Program-made: the position numbers and the translations under genes
Assembly (NCBI RefSeq): GCF_004138335.1
Contig: NZ_RYFW01000001.1
Coordinates: forward strand, 992,001 to 1,056,000
Length of the DNA: 64,000 nt
Direction: 5' to 3'
From: Peristeroidobacter agariperforans
Lineage (GTDB): Bacteria > Pseudomonadota > Gammaproteobacteria > Steroidobacterales > Steroidobacteraceae
Shown here: positions 32,585-41,183 of the stretch, piece by piece
Position numbering within the stretch: position 1 is the first letter of the stretch
How the letters are laid out: the number at the start of each line of letters is the position of its first letter
Notes under the pieces: generated by a model
Seen by the model: the letters and a program-made list of their open reading frames with translations, nothing else
What the model was told of the DNA's origin: nothing
The model's database searches: none

Positions 32585-33646
32585 ATGAGCGTCAGTCTCG
32601 TAGTTGGCGCTTGGCTCATGAGCGCGCTGATGCTCGGCACGCCGGCGACGGAAGCCCTGCAGCACGCACCGGTTGGCGTTCTCTCGGTGCCGGTCGGTCA
32701 AAGCCTGTTGATTCGCTCACCGGGCACGAAGCGGGTGTCGGCCGGCGACGGCGCGACCATCGACATCAAAGTGCTGGACGACACGCAGGAGATCCTGGTG
32801 CTCGGGCGCAAAGCGGGCACGACCGATCTTCGCATCTGGGCTCGTGACGGCTCGAGCGTGGCCTATCTCGTGCAAGTGCTCGGCATCGTCGATCCCATCG
32901 CGACACCGGCGCCGGCCCTGCAAGCCGAGACCACGATTCTCATCAGGGCGAAGCTCATCGAAGTTCGCAAGTCGGCGCTGCGCGATATCGGCGTCGATTG
33001 GGCCGACGTTGCCGCGGGTCCCGTGTTCAGCACGGACAACGGTGTGGATCTGACATCCAGCCTCGACTCGGTCATTCATCTGCTCACGAATCGCGGCGAC
33101 GCTCGTTTGCTCGCCGAGCCAACGCTGACATGCATCAGTGGCGGCCAGGCGGACTTCGTTGTTGGCGGCGAAGTGCCGATCCCCGTTCAGAACCAGGACG
33201 GCGCGCTCAACGTCGTCTTCAAGCAGTTCGGCATCCTGCTCAATGTCGAGCCGCTCGCCAACGAAGCGGGGCTGATTCGCACCAAGGTCGGTGTCGAGGT
33301 TAGCAGCGTCGATAAAGCCAATTCCGTGCTCGGCATTCCCGGCTTCGCGACTCGCAAGACCAATACAGAAATGAACGTGCACTCCGGCGAGCCGATGGTC
33401 GTCGCCGGTCTGTTCAGCGCGGACGACGCGAAAACGGTCACGAAACTTCCCGGCTTCGGCGCCCTGCCGGTCATTGGCGAATTGTTCAAGTCGCGACAGT
33501 TCCGCCGCGGCGAGACGGAGCTGGTAGTGCTGGTTACGCCAGAAATCATCAGCGCCGATTCGAATGTCGTTGGCGAAGCCGTGCAACGGTTCGACCGGCT
33601 CAAGCGCGAATCGGACCAAGCACTCGAGCCACGTTTGAAAGACTAG
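32585..33646 (+). CDS. cpaC: Tad outer-membrane secretin CpaC/RcpA
   Basis: A 353-residue secretin. The N-terminal BON-like/N0 region (LSVPVGQSLLIRS, then VLGRKAGTTDLRIW) precedes the secretin core with LLAEPTLTCISGGQADFVVG, VPIPVQ, GILLNVEPLA and the closing FRRGETELVVLVTPEI. It is shorter than many RcpA proteins, but the whole secretin domain appears complete. It forms the outer-membrane pore of Tad pili. It is immediately followed by the TadE-toxin gene. Confidence 0.9.
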   Translation: MSVSLVVGAWLMSALMLGTPATEALQHAPVGVLSVPVGQSLLIRSPGTKRVSAGDGATIDIKVLDDTQEILVLGRKAGTTDLRIWARDGSSVAYLVQVLGIVDPIATPAPALQAETTILIRAKLIEVRKSALRDIGVDWADVAAGPVFSTDNGVDLTSSLDSVIHLLTNRGDARLLAEPTLTCISGGQADFVVGGEVPIPVQNQDGALNVVFKQFGILLNVEPLANEAGLIRTKVGVEVSSVDKANSVLGIPGFATRKTNTEMNVHSGEPMVVAGLFSADDAKTVTKLPGFGALPVIGELFKSRQFRRGETELVVLVTPEIISADSNVVGEAVQRFDRLKRESDQALEPRLKD

Positions 33647-33680
33647 ATCACTGAAGATCGCAAGGAAGCGAGAGCGTCAC

Positions 33681-35924
33681 ATGGATGTGACCAAAGCAAC
33701 CCGCCGCGCGTGGCGGCAATACGGCTCTGCAATCGTCGAAGCGACGATCGCGCTGCCGGTGCTGCTCGTCGTCATTCTGGCGCTGATTCAGTTCGGCTTC
33801 GTCTACCAGGCGAAGGCGACGCTCAATCATGCGGCCTTGCAAGCGGCGCGCGCAGGTGCTGTTTCCAATGCGACCCCCGCGGCTATTCGACACGGCCTCG
33901 CTCAGGGGCTGGCGCCGCTCAGTTCACCAGACGCTTCGCTGCAAGGCCTCGCTGAGTCGGTTGCTCGGCTCGAAAGCCAACTGCTCACTGATGCACGCAT
34001 TCGCATCCTCAACCCAACGCGTGAGGCGTTCGAGGATCTCGCGGTTGACGCCGACGGTGTTCGTGAGCTGCCGAACGATCGCCTCCACGCGCGTGACACG
34101 CAGCCGGGCGCCAGCGGTGGACTCAACATTCAAGACGCGAACCTGCTGCGCGTCGAGGTTACGTATGGATACGAGCTGAAGGTTCCGCTGATCGGCGGCT
34201 TCATCTCGCGCCTGCTCGGGCTGACGCACGATAGCGATGCGTTTCATCGGCAGTTGCTGCGTCGGACTCGGTTGCCGATCACGTCGACGGCGACCGTGCG
34301 CATGCAAAGTCCGCTGCGCTTTAGCGAGCTGCTGGTTTCGCGTGCGGATCTCCCCGAGGTCGAACGATTCGCTGCTGGTGCTGGCGAACCGGGCAGTGGC
34401 GAAAGTCACAACGACGATGAAGGTGCGTCCGGGGGTACGGATAGCTCGCCGGTTTCCGCAGATGACGCAGGCAGTTCGCTCGGTGACGGGTTCTTCGGCT
34501 TCGGTCAGGGAGATGCACCGCCTCCGAGCGATGCGGACGATGACGCTGGAGATGATCAAGGCAGCGGCGGCAGTTCGGGCACTGTCAATGACCCGCCTCT
34601 TTGCACGGCTACTGAGCTTGATGCGCCGCCGGTTGCTGAAGATCAAAGTGCGCTCGGCCGCGTTTGGGATGAGCTTCGCAGTCTCGCCGCTGACGCTTAT
34701 GAATTTGTCCGCGGGTTCTGGGAAGGACTGCGGGATCAGATCGGCGACCTCGTCGCTGCAATCACCGATCCGATCGAAACGGCGCGGGGCATTTATGAGC
34801 TGGCGATGTCCTTCATGGAGGACCCCGTCGGCACCGCCCAGACCATCGGCGCCGCGCTGGGTCACGACCTCAGCCAGCTCATCGAGTGCGATGCCTTCGA
34901 TCGCGGCCGCGTGTTGGGCAGCTACGTCAGCCCGGCGTTCATGCTCAAGCTCGCGGCCAAGCTCGCCCGCTTCGGTCGCGCTGGACTTCATGCGGCAGCT
35001 GATGCGACCAAGCGTGAGCTCGGCTGCGCCAGCTTCGCCGCCGACACTTCAGTTTGGAGCGGCGATCGTGATGTTCCCATTCAATCGCTCTCGCCTGGCG
35101 ATTGGGTGGGTGCGCGCAGCGAGCGCGACTATCTCGATCGCCCGCGGCTCGTTACTCACGCCTTCACGCGACGCGCGTCTTCTTATCACGTTGTTGAGAC
35201 TGAAGCGTCGCGGTTTGCAGCTACGGAAGAGCATCCGTTGTGGGTGCAGGGCCGCGGCTGGACCGCCGTTCGCGACATCGAACTCGGCGCGCCGGTTGCC
35301 ACTGCGGGTGGCGACACGCTGGTCCTCGAGAACCGCCGCGTCGACGCGTCGCTGCAGGTTTTCAATTTTACGGTCGCGGAGGATGCCAGTTACTTCGTCG
35401 GGGACGAACGCATTTGGGCGCACAACGCCACGTGCACTCTCCGCGTCCGCTATTCCATCCCTCGCAGCCCAAGCAACTTCACCATCGGCGCCACCGACGG
35501 CGGTCCCGGCGCCTGGTCCTCCATCACCCGCCCCGACACTGATGCCTATCGCTATCAAGAGTTGATCACCGGCGCACCCCGCGGCGTTGAGTACAATGTC
35601 AACGGCGTCAACTTCGACGGCTACGACGCGGACCGCGATGTGTTGTTGGATGCGAAGCACTGGACGCAGGAGTGCCCGTTGGGGGACAAGTGTCGGTATG
35701 AGCCACTGAAACGACAACTAGCGGACGGGCTAGTTACCGAGGCGCGGCGGCAGCTAGATGCGACGCGAGCTACTGCGTCCTCAATTGAATGGCGAGTTGT
35801 CGACGAAGAGATGGCTTTGCGGATCGGCTCAATTCTCGACGAGCGAATTCAGCCTGCCAGCGCTCGGCAAAGGATCACCGTGATCTACACACCCATTTCT
35901 GATGTTCAGGCCACCAGCCGATGA
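33681..35924 (+). CDS. TadE-HINT-Tox-REase-5 polymorphic toxin
   Basis: A 747-residue multidomain protein. Residues 15-60 are TadE-like (GSAIVEATIALPVLLVVIL, then NHAALQAARAGA). Residues about 61-230 form a pseudopilin-like body. Residues 233-304 are an acidic Gly/Ser/Asp-rich linker and 320-445 a helical pretoxin region. Residues 449-582 are a HINT domain: Cys449, ATEEHPLWV at 514-522, and His581-Asn582 at the splice-like end. Residues 620-740 are Tox-REase-5, a PD-(D/E)xK nuclease: YQELITGAP, VNFDGYD (Asp646), LLDAK (Asp657, Lys659), IEWRV and VIYTP. The HINT domain would release the toxin by self-cleavage. The gene sits between Tad secretin and ATPase, so Tad-dependent export is inferred. 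Confidence 0.85.
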   Translation: MDVTKATRRAWRQYGSAIVEATIALPVLLVVILALIQFGFVYQAKATLNHAALQAARAGAVSNATPAAIRHGLAQGLAPLSSPDASLQGLAESVARLESQLLTDARIRILNPTREAFEDLAVDADGVRELPNDRLHARDTQPGASGGLNIQDANLLRVEVTYGYELKVPLIGGFISRLLGLTHDSDAFHRQLLRRTRLPITSTATVRMQSPLRFSELLVSRADLPEVERFAAGAGEPGSGESHNDDEGASGGTDSSPVSADDAGSSLGDGFFGFGQGDAPPPSDADDDAGDDQGSGGSSGTVNDPPLCTATELDAPPVAEDQSALGRVWDELRSLAADAYEFVRGFWEGLRDQIGDLVAAITDPIETARGIYELAMSFMEDPVGTAQTIGAALGHDLSQLIECDAFDRGRVLGSYVSPAFMLKLAAKLARFGRAGLHAAADATKRELGCASFAADTSVWSGDRDVPIQSLSPGDWVGARSERDYLDRPRLVTHAFTRRASSYHVVETEASRFAATEEHPLWVQGRGWTAVRDIELGAPVATAGGDTLVLENRRVDASLQVFNFTVAEDASYFVGDERIWAHNATCTLRVRYSIPRSPSNFTIGATDGGPGAWSSITRPDTDAYRYQELITGAPRGVEYNVNGVNFDGYDADRDVLLDAKHWTQECPLGDKCRYEPLKRQLADGLVTEARRQLDATRATASSIEWRVVDEEMALRIGSILDERIQPASARQRITVIYTPISDVQATSR

Positions 35925-37084
35925 GTAGTGCGATGGACAAGGCCTTGATATGGACAGCAGCTGCCTATCGTCGACCGATGACGCTGCAGGAATATCAATA
36001 TCAAAGCCGCGTAGTGCTAGCTGAGCTAGAAAACATTCTCCCAGAGTTCAAGCGATCCTGGATCATTGGCCAAAATGATGCACAAGCCTTACCAACCAAT
36101 CTCATCGAAATGGATCATGCGATTGCGGATTCGGTTTTCGACGACGCTCATCTTTCAGACTACTTGCACCTTACTGACTCGGGCAGGCTGGGCCCGCAGT
36201 CGCTGTCCAGAATCGGCTTCTCACTAACATACGGTTTGACCGATGCGGAAGGGCAGTCGATGTTGTCGCTTGAGGAGGGCGGTGCCTATCTCGCACTTCA
36301 AGGAACATCTGCTAGCGATGAACCAACGACTTCGTCAGTCCTGGAGCTGGCAGCGCCTTTGCACAGCAGACAGCTCCGCCAAATCCTGCAGATCTTAGTA
36401 GCAAGTTGGCCGGCCAGCTTCGGTGGCGCATCCATCCCTCAGTTTCAGCAAAGCGTGCGTGGTGCCAATCGCGGCTCCTACGCCGGCCAATGGCTCTTCT
36501 ACCTCCCCCTCCCTCATCTCTCGAAATGCCTCCCTCCCGACATCCGTCACGAGCCCTTCGCCAACGGCATTCTCATCGAAACAACCCCTCACATGCCCGA
36601 CGCCAACAATCCAGCCGACGTCGAAGCGGGCAAGCGAGTGCGAGACGTGCTCGATGAATTCGGCTTGGTGAACGACGCGACGTATGCCATCGAGGGCTGG
36701 CCGCCGGACCAGGAGGAAACGATCTACGAGCAGTTCATCAGCGGCGCGCCGGCGGATCGCAAGTACACCGTCCATTGCATCAACTTCGACGGCTACGACC
36801 CCGACCGCAAAGTCTTGCTCTATGCCAAGCTGTTCCGACGGCTGAAGAGACACCCAAAGGAATGGGGCTTCCGCGGCTGGGACGGTCCAGTGTTGAACGA
36901 AGCGAAGCGCCAGGTGCGAGCCGCAGCGAAAGCGGGCGGCGTGCCGATTGAATGGCACATTGGCTTGGAAGAGCCCGTCCACCAAGTTCGCCAGCTATTG
37001 GCCGATCACACCAACATCACCGAGAAGCAGCTCCGCGTGATCTACACGCCACTGGAACAGGCACTGAACCGGCCGCCACCGTAA
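35921..37084 (+). CDS. Imm52-like immunity protein fused to an inactive Tox-REase-5 copy
   Basis: A 387-residue protein, start overlapping the toxin stop (ATGA). Residues about 8-225 resemble Imm52 immunity proteins (WTAAAYRRP, then LAELENILPEFKRSW and a closing beta region). Residues about 260-380 align with the toxin's own C-terminal domain: INFDGYD at 287-293 matches VNFDGYD, IEWHI matches IEWRV, VIYTP is shared. However, the catalytic DxK is VLLYAK: Tyr301 replaces the Asp, while Lys303 stays. So the nuclease copy is probably dead. No signal peptide is seen, as expected for cytoplasmic immunity. The first part is AT-richer than its surroundings (48% GC at 35941-36180). Confidence 0.75.
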   Translation: MSSAMDKALIWTAAAYRRPMTLQEYQYQSRVVLAELENILPEFKRSWIIGQNDAQALPTNLIEMDHAIADSVFDDAHLSDYLHLTDSGRLGPQSLSRIGFSLTYGLTDAEGQSMLSLEEGGAYLALQGTSASDEPTTSSVLELAAPLHSRQLRQILQILVASWPASFGGASIPQFQQSVRGANRGSYAGQWLFYLPLPHLSKCLPPDIRHEPFANGILIETTPHMPDANNPADVEAGKRVRDVLDEFGLVNDATYAIEGWPPDQEETIYEQFISGAPADRKYTVHCINFDGYDPDRKVLLYAKLFRRLKRHPKEWGFRGWDGPVLNEAKRQVRAAAKAGGVPIEWHIGLEEPVHQVRQLLADHTNITEKQLRVIYTPLEQALNRPPP

Positions 37085-37134
37085 CGGCACCGCGACCACG
37101 CGCCCAAAACAGGAACCAACGGCAAGGAACGCCA

Positions 37135-37338
37135 ATGAAACCGCGAAACCGTCGACCCCACCACGCAGATCCAAGATCCGCACGCAATTGCCATTGCGTA
37201 GCCAGCATCCGTTGTCGCACAAGTTACGTCTGCGAACGAAGCAGCCGCCTGGTCAAAAGCAAGCCACCTTGCAAGCGAACTCGCGCACGAACCAAAGGCG
37301 TGCGCAGCGCGAAGTTCATCGCGGGGCCATTCGCATGA
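37135..37338 (+). CDS. Possible 67-residue Arg/Cys-rich protein
   Basis: An open frame with a plausible AAGGA ribosome site 6 bases before its ATG, and a stop that overlaps the next gene's ATG (ATGA), like other junctions in this cluster. The product is very basic with five Cys residues and no recognisable fold. Composition is unusual for a protein, so it may be a chance frame. It occupies most of the 37085-37334 stretch after the immunity gene; nothing else was seen there. Confidence 0.3.
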   Translation: MKPRNRRPHHADPRSARNCHCVASIRCRTSYVCERSSRLVKSKPPCKRTRARTKGVRSAKFIAGPFA

Positions 37339-37529
37339 CCGCCCACCTGCTCGGCAACCTCATCGGCCGCTTCCTGCTCTCGTACGCGCTCATCTGGCTA
37401 GTAATGTTTCTAATACTGTCACGCCTGAACTGGCGAGACGCGTTCAGACGAACGAATCACTGGAGCGCCCTGATCGCAACGACGACAACATTCTTGATCG
37501 GTCTGATAGCGCACGGAGCCGAGCCATGA
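37335..37529 (+). CDS. Small two-helix membrane protein in the Tad cluster
   Basis: A 64-residue protein with two hydrophobic segments (about residues 12-29 and 46-60) joined by a basic loop (RLNWRDAFRRTNHW). The first helix starts FLLSYALIWLVMFLIL. No family is recognised. It overlaps the next secreted-protein gene by four bases (ATGA). The frame extends upstream to 37188, but that part is low-complexity and the Met at 37335 sits at a stop/start overlap. A role as an accessory membrane factor of the toxin or pilus is only a guess. Confidence 0.5.
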   Translation: MTAHLLGNLIGRFLLSYALIWLVMFLILSRLNWRDAFRRTNHWSALIATTTTFLIGLIAHGAEP

Positions 37530-38074
37530 AGCGAACACCGCTGCTCATCGCCGCCCTATGCGCAATGACCTCGATCGACGCCATCGCAGGAACCAGAGCC
37601 GGCCGTCCCATGAACATTCATCGCATTCCCGAAATGGACCTCGAGATCTGGACCGAGCACGATCCGGAGTGGGAAACCGCGCTGAAGCAGAGTACCAACT
37701 CACTCACATTCACCGCTGAAACGCCCGCACTCACTTATCCGCCGACGCACATGAGCTGGACGATCGCGCCAGTATTGAAGTTCGCGCCTCATGAGCTCGA
37801 GTCAGCCGCGCACGGAGTGCTGCATCAGATGGCGGTTCGTTATCGCACGCTTCCGCCCGAGCAAATCAGCCCTTCGCAGTACGGCGACCTCGTCGGCTAC
37901 GAAGCCACCTTCCAGGCCGAAGCCCAGAACGTACCGGTCGACGTCCGGGTCTTCTGCGGTCATCGCGAAGGCAAGCCGATGGTCGTGATGCAAGTCGTGA
38001 CCTTGAAGGGCAAGCTGTCGCACGTCGCCGAGCACATCCGTCGCTCCTGGACCCATCTTCGCTATCTCGATTGA
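37526..38074 (+). CDS. Secreted protein of the Tad/toxin cluster, unknown function
   Basis: A 182-residue protein with a Sec signal peptide (KRTPLLIAALCAMTSIDAIA). The mature part has one domain with an alternating strand-helix pattern, including LESAAHGVLHQMAVRYRT and a closing HVAEHIRRSWTHLRYLD. No family is recognised. It lies between the immunity region and the ATPase. It may be an accessory envelope factor; function cannot be derived from sequence. Confidence 0.6.
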   Translation: MKRTPLLIAALCAMTSIDAIAGTRAGRPMNIHRIPEMDLEIWTEHDPEWETALKQSTNSLTFTAETPALTYPPTHMSWTIAPVLKFAPHELESAAHGVLHQMAVRYRTLPPEQISPSQYGDLVGYEATFQAEAQNVPVDVRVFCGHREGKPMVVMQVVTLKGKLSHVAEHIRRSWTHLRYLD

Positions 38075-38099
38075 CGCAGCAGCCGCGAAGGAGCGCACG

Positions 38100-39392
38100 A
38101 TGAGCACACCGCACGCCGAGTTGTCAGCGGCCCTGAAGGAACAACTGCAGCCGATGATCCTGCGTGAGCTGGATCTGTTCCGGCGCACAGCGTTGAACAC
38201 ACTCGCAGGTACGGACCTGCGAGCCGAAGCAAAGCAGGCCATCGAGACCATCCTTGCATCGGGCGCCATTCGTCTGCCGCCGAGCATCGAGTTCAACGGC
38301 TTCGTGCAGGAGATGGCCGCAGAGATCATGGGCTACGGCCCTATCGAACCGTACCTGCACGACGACTCGATCAGCGAAGTCATGGTGAACGGCCCGAACA
38401 GAATTTACGTCGAGCGCGACGGATTGCTGTCCGCCGTGCCCGCTCGCTTCATCAGCGCAGAATCCTTGATGCGCGTCATCGAAAGGATCGTTGCGCCACT
38501 GGGTCGTCGCATCGACGAAGGCGTGCCCATGGTCGATGGGCGATTGCCAGACGGCTCGCGCGTGAACGCGATCATTCCGCCGCTATCGCTGATTGGCCCT
38601 ATCCTGACGATCCGGCGCTTCGCCGGTCAGCGCTATTCCATGGTGAAGCTGGTGGACATCGGCGCGCTCACCGCAGCGATGGCCGAGTTTCTGAAGGTCT
38701 GCGTCCAGTATCGAAAGAACATCATCGTCTCGGGTGGCACCGGAACCGGCAAGACGACCTTTCTGAACGCACTGTCGGAATACATTTCGAGTAACGAGCG
38801 CATCGTCACCATCGAAGACGCGGCCGAACTGCGGCTCGCGCAGCCGCATGTGCTGTCGCTTGAAGCCAGACCGGCGAATGTCGAAGGTCGGGGGGAAGTC
38901 ACGATTCGTGATCTGGTGCGTAACGCTCTTCGCATGCGACCTGATCGCATCATCGTCGGGGAGTGCCGCGGTGGCGAAGCGCTCGACATGCTGCAGGCGA
39001 TGAATACGGGCCACGATGGCTCGCTGACCACAGGACATGCCAATTCACCGCGAGATCTGCTGTCGCGCCTGGAAGTGATGGTGTTGATGGCCGGCATGGA
39101 ACTGCCGGTGCGTGCGATTCGCGAGCAGATCGCCTCAGCCGTCGATGTGATCGTGCAGCTGTCCCGATTCAGCGATGGACGGCGGCGGGTCACGGCTATC
39201 GTTGCTGTCGAAGGCCTGGAAGGCGACGTGATACTCACGCAGCCATTGTTCAACTTTCGCCAAAAAGGCATCGGCGCGCACGGAGCTGTGGTCGGGAGCC
39301 ATCAAGGATGCGGTCAGCCGCCGGCGTTCTACGAAGCCCTGGACGACGCCGGTGTACGCCTCGACCGAAGCATCTTTTCCGACGTTGGTTGA
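38100..39392 (+). CDS. cpaF: Tad pilus secretion ATPase CpaF/TadA
   Basis: A 430-residue type II/IV secretion ATPase that powers Tad pilin assembly. The N-terminal domain has YGPIEPYLHDDSISEVMVNG. Walker A is GGTGTGKT at 212-219, followed by RIVTIEDAAELRL, VRNALRMRPDRIIVGE (Walker B region) and MNTGHDGSLTTGHANSP, all diagnostic of CpaF. Length is normal. It precedes tadB and tadC, the usual order. The TadZ/CpaE gene that normally lies before it is absent here; the toxin and immunity genes occupy that region. Confidence 0.95.
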   Translation: MSTPHAELSAALKEQLQPMILRELDLFRRTALNTLAGTDLRAEAKQAIETILASGAIRLPPSIEFNGFVQEMAAEIMGYGPIEPYLHDDSISEVMVNGPNRIYVERDGLLSAVPARFISAESLMRVIERIVAPLGRRIDEGVPMVDGRLPDGSRVNAIIPPLSLIGPILTIRRFAGQRYSMVKLVDIGALTAAMAEFLKVCVQYRKNIIVSGGTGTGKTTFLNALSEYISSNERIVTIEDAAELRLAQPHVLSLEARPANVEGRGEVTIRDLVRNALRMRPDRIIVGECRGGEALDMLQAMNTGHDGSLTTGHANSPRDLLSRLEVMVLMAGMELPVRAIREQIASAVDVIVQLSRFSDGRRRVTAIVAVEGLEGDVILTQPLFNFRQKGIGAHGAVVGSHQGCGQPPAFYEALDDAGVRLDRSIFSDVG

Positions 39393-39408
39393 TCGGAGCA
39401 GACGAAGC

Positions 39409-40257
39409 ATGCAACAGCTCGCTCACACACCTTTGACACCAATCGTCTTCACGGCCGTCGCCGCGCTGCTGGTCGCAGCACTAATCCTGCGAGCTGTGCT
39501 TGGCTATCGCCGCTCCTTCATCGCCGGAATCGGCGCCAGCCTGAAGCAGAGCTTCGTGCTCACCAATCCACGTTCGTTGTTCGCGATCAGCCTGATCATG
39601 ACTGTCGCCACAGGGTCGCTCGCTTATGCCATGGCAGGCCCGGTCGGCCTGGTCAGCGCCACGATCTCGAGTCTCGTCGGGCCGTGGATGATCGCAAGGC
39701 GCATCGCCACGCAACGGCGCAAGCGCTTCGTCTATCAGCTTCCGGACGCGCTACTCGCCCTTAGCTCGGCGCTACGAGCAGGCTCCAATCTCGCGCGAGG
39801 TCTGGAGCTGACGGCTGCGCGTCAACCTGTGCCTCTGAGTCAGGAATTCGGCATCGTGATCGCTGAGCATCGAGTCGGTCGGCCGTTAGCCGATTCGCTC
39901 GACGACCTGCGTCGGCGCGTCGGTGCGCCAGAGCTGGATTTAATGAACACCGCAATGAATGTTTCGCGACACGTTGGCGGCAATCTCGCCGACACGCTCG
40001 AATCCCTCGCCAGAACGCTGCAAGAGAAGGCGCACATGGAAGGCAAGATTGATGCGCTGACCTCCATGGGGCGCGCGCAGGGCTGGGTGGTTGGACTACT
40101 GCCCATCTTCATCGGCTTCGTCTTGTATCAGCAGCAACCGGCGCGCATGAGTCTGCTGTTCACGCAGTGGTATGGCTGGGTCGTGCTGTCGATCGTCGCG
40201 TCAATGATGACGTTGGCCGCGTGGCTGATTCGCAAGATCGTGCGAATCGACGTGTAG
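39409..40257 (+). CDS. tadB: Tad inner-membrane platform protein TadB
   Basis: A 282-residue integral membrane protein of the type II secretion F family. It has two hydrophobic regions near the N-terminus (about residues 10-30 and 60-90), a cytoplasmic GspF domain with LPDALLALSSALRAGSNLAR, and two C-terminal helices. The Met at 39409, 17 bases after cpaF, is preferred because the earlier Met at 39352 lies inside cpaF. It forms the platform with TadC that the CpaF ATPase drives. Confidence 0.9.
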   Translation: MQQLAHTPLTPIVFTAVAALLVAALILRAVLGYRRSFIAGIGASLKQSFVLTNPRSLFAISLIMTVATGSLAYAMAGPVGLVSATISSLVGPWMIARRIATQRRKRFVYQLPDALLALSSALRAGSNLARGLELTAARQPVPLSQEFGIVIAEHRVGRPLADSLDDLRRRVGAPELDLMNTAMNVSRHVGGNLADTLESLARTLQEKAHMEGKIDALTSMGRAQGWVVGLLPIFIGFVLYQQQPARMSLLFTQWYGWVVLSIVASMMTLAAWLIRKIVRIDV

Positions 40258-40262
40258 CAGCC

Positions 40263-41162
40263 ATGAATCTCTACGTAGCAATGTCATTAGCGGGCCTGAG
40301 TTGCTGCCTGGTCTTACTGCTCCCGCTCGCCTTGCGCAGCGGCGCTGAACCATCGCCAGTTCGTGATGAAGCGTGGCGTGACCAGCTGCCGTGGTTGCTG
40401 AGACTTCTTCGGCCCGCAATGCGCTGGTACAGCGAAGCCGTCGACGTCTCGCTCACTTCGCAGCGACGTGAGGTACTTCAAGCTCAGCTCGATGCGGCTG
40501 GCGCGGCGTACATGATCAGCCCCGCGGAATTCCTCGTCATTCGCCGCATCGTCGGTGCAGCCGGCGCGGCCGTCTCCGTCGCCGTCATATTCGGATTCAG
40601 TCTGCGAGACCCGCTCCACATAACAATCGCCGCCGCCCTCGTCCCACTCTCGTTCCTTTACCCCGACCTTCGGCTACGTGAAGTCACAAAGCGCCGCCAG
40701 TCACGCTTCGAAAAGGACTTCCCCTTTTTCCTCGACGTGCTGGTTCTCGCGATGAAGGCCGGCTTGAACTTCATTGCTGCCCTGGAGCAAGCCGTCGGCG
40801 CGCTGCGTGATGGACCGGTCAAGCAAGAATTCTCCCGCTGCTTGCGTGAATCGCGCGCCGGACTTTCACGTCGGGCAGCGCTCGATCGGCTCGCCGCCCG
40901 TATCATGTTGCCGTCGGTGACGAACTTCGCCGCCGCCGTCTCGCAGGCCGAGCAGACGGGCGGTTCACTGGGTGACGTGCTGTCCGATCAAGCACGCCAA
41001 CGGCGACAGGAACGATTCCTGCGCGCCGAGAAGCTGGCGAATCAAGCGCCGGTGAAGATACTGTTCCCCCTGATCGCGCTGCTGTTTCCCACGACGTTCA
41101 TCATCATCGGCTTTCCGATCGTGATTCAGCTGTTGGAGGCGGGCGCGCTCGACTTGTTTTGA
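40263..41162 (+). CDS. tadC: Tad inner-membrane platform protein TadC
   Basis: A 299-residue integral membrane protein, second member of the T2SS-F type platform. An N-terminal helix begins MNLYVAMSLAGLSCCLVLLL. A pair of helices follows near 95-130, then the F domain with KDFPFFLDVLVLAMKAGLNF and FSRCLRESRAGLSRRAAL, and a last pair after EKLANQAPVKILFPL. The Met at 40263, five bases after tadB, is chosen; the frame opens earlier at 40167. It closes the recognisable Tad core. Confidence 0.9.
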   Translation: MNLYVAMSLAGLSCCLVLLLPLALRSGAEPSPVRDEAWRDQLPWLLRLLRPAMRWYSEAVDVSLTSQRREVLQAQLDAAGAAYMISPAEFLVIRRIVGAAGAAVSVAVIFGFSLRDPLHITIAAALVPLSFLYPDLRLREVTKRRQSRFEKDFPFFLDVLVLAMKAGLNFIAALEQAVGALRDGPVKQEFSRCLRESRAGLSRRAALDRLAARIMLPSVTNFAAAVSQAEQTGGSLGDVLSDQARQRRQERFLRAEKLANQAPVKILFPLIALLFPTTFIIIGFPIVIQLLEAGALDLF

Positions 41163-41183
41163 TCGAGGAGTGCAAGGAAGCTC

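Noticed and set aside
33681-35924. HINT domain as an intein
   Set aside because: The sequence after the His-Asn end is a toxin domain rather than the rest of a housekeeping protein, and the Glu-Glu-His-Pro and end motifs fit pretoxin HINT domains.
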